Shown here: positions 62,030 through 64,000 of the stretch, one piece after another
Numbering within the stretch: position 1 is the first letter of the stretch
Layout: every line of letters begins with the position of its first letter
Source of the DNA: Arthrobacter sp. OVS8
Lineage (GTDB): Bacteria > Actinomycetota > Actinomycetes > Actinomycetales > Micrococcaceae
NCBI GenBank assembly: GCA_028370155.1
Contig: CP116670.1
Span: forward strand, 372,001 to 436,000
Reading direction: 5' to 3'
Length of the DNA: 64,000 nucleotides
Notes under the pieces: model-generated
Database searches by the model: none
What the model saw: the letters and a program-made list of their open reading frames with translations, nothing else
Told to the model about the DNA's origin: nothing
Translations under genes and position numbers: made by a program

Positions 62030-63451
62030 ATGAAATCGCGGCGGCGGGCGTTGACTGGCGACCGGGGGATCAGCGCGGCCTGGGTATGGTGGGACGCCTT
62101 CCAGGCCCACCGGAAGGGGCCTGATGAGATCAGGCATCGGCAGAAGGCGCGTCTGACCGAGCTGGTCGCCTACGCACGGACCCATTCGGTTTATTACCGG
62201 GAGCTGTACAGAGGGCTGCCCGAGCACATCGGGGACATCACCTTGCTGCCGGTGACGAACAAGAACGGGCTGATGGCCCACTTCGACGACGTCGCCACGG
62301 ATCCAGCCGTGACCCTGGCCGGGGTCCAGGAGTTCGTGGCGGACCCGATGCGGATCGGGCACCGGTTTGCCGGGAAGTACCTGGTGGCTACCACCGCCGG
62401 CACAACCGGGACGCGGGGCATCTTCGTGCTCGATGACCGGTACTGGGCCGTGACCTCAGGCCTGATGGGTATCCTGGCCGCTAAATGGTTGTCCTGGCGG
62501 GACATAGTCCGGATGATCCGCCGCAGGGCGCGGTTCGCCACGGTGGTTGCCACCGGCGGGCACTTTCTGTCCGTTGCCGCTAGCACCCGGGAGAAACAAG
62601 AGAAGCCGCGCCGGCACCGCAGCCTGGGAGTGTTCTCGGTCCACACGCCCCTGCCCCGGCTGGTGGCGCAGCTGAACGGTTTCGGCCCGACCCTGCTCGG
62701 GGTTACGCCAGTGCCTTGCGGCTGCTGGCCACCGAGGAACAGGCCAGCCGGCTGCGGGTGCACCCGGTACTGGTGCTCAGTACGGCCGAGGGGTTGCCGC
62801 CGGAGGAGCGGGACCGCCTGGAAGTGGCCTTCGGCGCTGTCGTGCGGGAGGTGTACGGGTGCACCGAGTCCGGCTACTCGGCCTATGGCTGCGGCCAGGG
62901 CTGGTTGCACCTGCTCCAGGACTGGGTGATCATCGAACCGGTCGACGCCGACTACCGGCCCGTGCCGCCGGGGACCGTCTCGCACACGGTACTGCTCACG
63001 AACCTTGCCAATCGCGTTCAGCCCATCATCCGGTACGACGTCGGCGACCGCGTCCTGGTCAGGCCTGATCCCTGCCCCTGCGGGGACCCGGCCCCGGCGA
63101 TCCGGGTGCAGGGGCGGGCCTCGGACGTGCTCACATTCCCGGCCGCGGACGGCCAAGGCGAGGTGAAGGTGCCACCGCTGGCCCTGGGGACGGTTGTCGA
63201 CCGGACCCCGGGGTGGCACTGTTCCAGATCGTCCAGACCGCACCCGCAAGCCTGTCGGTGAGGCTGCGCCCGGACCCGGCCGCAGACGGCGAACGGGTCC
63301 GAAGAACGGCACGGGAGGGCATCACCGCCCTGCTTGCCGACCTTGGCTTGGCCCATGTCACCGTGGAATCTGCACCGGAGCCCCGGAACAGACCACCGGC
63401 GGAAAGTACCGCACCCTTATCCCTTTGCCGGCCGGACCACCTTCGTCATGA
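62030..63451 (+). CDS. Adenylate-forming ligase-like protein (phenylacetate-CoA ligase-related)
   Basis: ANL-superfamily protein of about 474 residues after repair. The nucleotide loop is TTAGTTGTRG (about residue 123), YGCTESGYS is the A5-like motif, and RYDVGDRV the A7-like motif. A Cys/Pro-rich CPCGDPAPAIRVQGR follows, as in phenylacetate-CoA-ligase-related proteins of capsule and coenzyme F390 groups. Single-base losses are at 62699-62702 (expected LLGGYASALRLLA), 63210-63213 (expected TPGVALFQIV) and 63385-63386 (expected EPREQTTGGKY). No downstream acceptor domain is seen. ATG 62030 lies 7 nt after a -10-like TATAGT, so the mRNA may be leaderless. Substrate unknown. Confidence 0.75.
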
Positions 63452-63550
63452 CCGCTGGCCCGGCCTGCCCGGAGTGTGAAGCTGTAATTGCCCTTGATAG
63501 CGGCTCGACCGGCCGCTATCTGCGGCGCTACCGTTGTAGTGGTGTCTGGG

Positions 63551-64000
63551 ATGGACGACTTTGACGGGTTGCTGGCCACGGCGCGGGCGGCGTACGCCCG
63601 CGGCGACTGGCATGCCGCTTACCGGCAGCTCAGCCAGGCACGGGCATTGTCGGAACTGGAGACCGGGGACTTGAGTCTCCTGGGCAGGGCAGCGTGGTGG
63701 CTCGGACAGGTCAAGGAATCGTTTGAGGTTTCCGAGGACGTCTACCACCGCTTCCAGGACGACGGCGACGCAGCAGATGCAGCGATGAAGGCCTTGCACC
63801 TGGGGCTGCTGTGGTTCATTCGCGGCGATGTGGTCATCGCTTCCGGCTGGGTGAGCCGTGCCCGGGGACTACTGCAGGGTCTTCCGGAAGGTCCGGAGCA
63901 CGGCTATCTGCTTTACCTGGATGCCTGCCTCGCGCTGAGTCTCGCGGACCTGGGCCCGGCGAGGGAGACAGCGGTCAAGCTGCAGGATTTGGGCCGGAGC
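63551..64000 (+). CDS. TPR-like protein, C-terminus outside window
   Basis: At least 150 residues, open to the window edge. Repeating helical segments with ARAAYARGDWHAAYRQL, FQDDGDAADAAMKALHLG and CLALSLADLGPARE match tetratricopeptide-like repeats. Such repeats open many LuxR-type or signal-sensing regulators in this group, and a C-terminal HTH would be expected past the edge; I cannot see it. ATG 63551 starts the coding frame; no strong site is seen upstream. It follows the ligase-like gene by 99 bp on the same strand and may share its function. Confidence 0.65.
   Translation, partial: MDDFDGLLATARAAYARGDWHAAYRQLSQARALSELETGDLSLLGRAAWWLGQVKESFEVSEDVYHRFQDDGDAADAAMKALHLGLLWFIRGDVVIASGWVSRARGLLQGLPEGPEHGYLLYLDACLALSLADLGPARETAVKLQDLGRS

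Overview
The window is a high-GC actinobacterial chromosome segment, most likely from Arthrobacter/Pseudarthrobacter or a close relative in the Micrococcaceae (inferred from protein resemblance). Supporting signs are paired clpP1-clpP2, a translational-type ileS T-box with a very short specifier stem, a mycothiol-associated (Rv2466c-like) thioredoxin-fold protein, a class Ib nrdHIEF operon, GTG/TTG starts and very high third-position GC. No rRNA, phage, transposase or CRISPR array was seen. Most of it reads as conserved core chromosome.

The sequence itself has a systematic defect. About 48 single-base losses, almost all of one G or C in a G/C run, break the frames of roughly 30 genes, including essential ones (ileS, valS, clpX, clpP2, tig, nrdE). 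Restoring one base at each site gives full-length proteins with intact motifs. I therefore annotate these as single genes with the repair point stated, and treat the shifts as uncorrected sequencing or assembly errors, not pseudogenes.

Layout. 1-4.5 kb: 3' part missing pepN (minus), a DUF1648-type membrane protein, rpiB, a Nei/Fpg glycosylase, tRNA-Gly. 4.6-9.8 kb: tRNA-Pro, then the proteostasis block tig, clpP1, clpP2, clpX, and a DsbA-like protein. 10.2-19.6 kb: valS (minus), an SDR, then T-box, ileS, folC, DUF4233 gene and ndk. 19.7-26 kb: VKOR-family protein (minus), RNase E/G, TPP riboswitch with a thiD-tenA fusion. 26-34.2 kb: rplU, rpmA, obg, proB, proA, a small membrane protein, nadD, a disordered membrane-anchored protein, rsfS. 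34.3-35 kb: two tRNA-Ala(GGC) copies. 35-40 kb: DoxX-like protein, YjdM/PhnA, a flavin monooxygenase, an RlmG-like methyltransferase, a ROK regulator. 40.1-43.8 kb: a structured leader and metF-metE. 43.9-50.5 kb: DUF2004 protein, aldehyde dehydrogenase, LysR regulator diverging from a three-gene lipid-modification operon (amine-oxidase-like, DUF1365, cyclopropane-fatty-acid-synthase-like).

50.5-57.4 kb is the most accessory-looking part: a GH18-like secreted protein, a polysaccharide deacetylase fused to a family-2 glycosyltransferase, a long structured leader, two tandem paralogous secreted beta-barrel lipoproteins, and a further lipoprotein. The deacetylase, synthase and GH18 set looks like a rearranged PgaB/PgaC-type exopolysaccharide module. 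57.4-61.9 kb: an upstream region with two identical 12-bp palindromes and DnaA-box-like sites, then nrdH-nrdI-nrdE-nrdF. 62-64 kb: an adenylate-forming ligase-like protein and the start of a TPR-like protein cut by the window edge.

Regulatory RNA is unusually visible: T-box (ileS), TPP (thiD), and unclassified structured leaders upstream of metF, rplU and the deacetylase-synthase gene. Two 60-bp intergenic elements with matching inverted termini (4266-4325 and 43811-43870) look like members of one dispersed repeat family.
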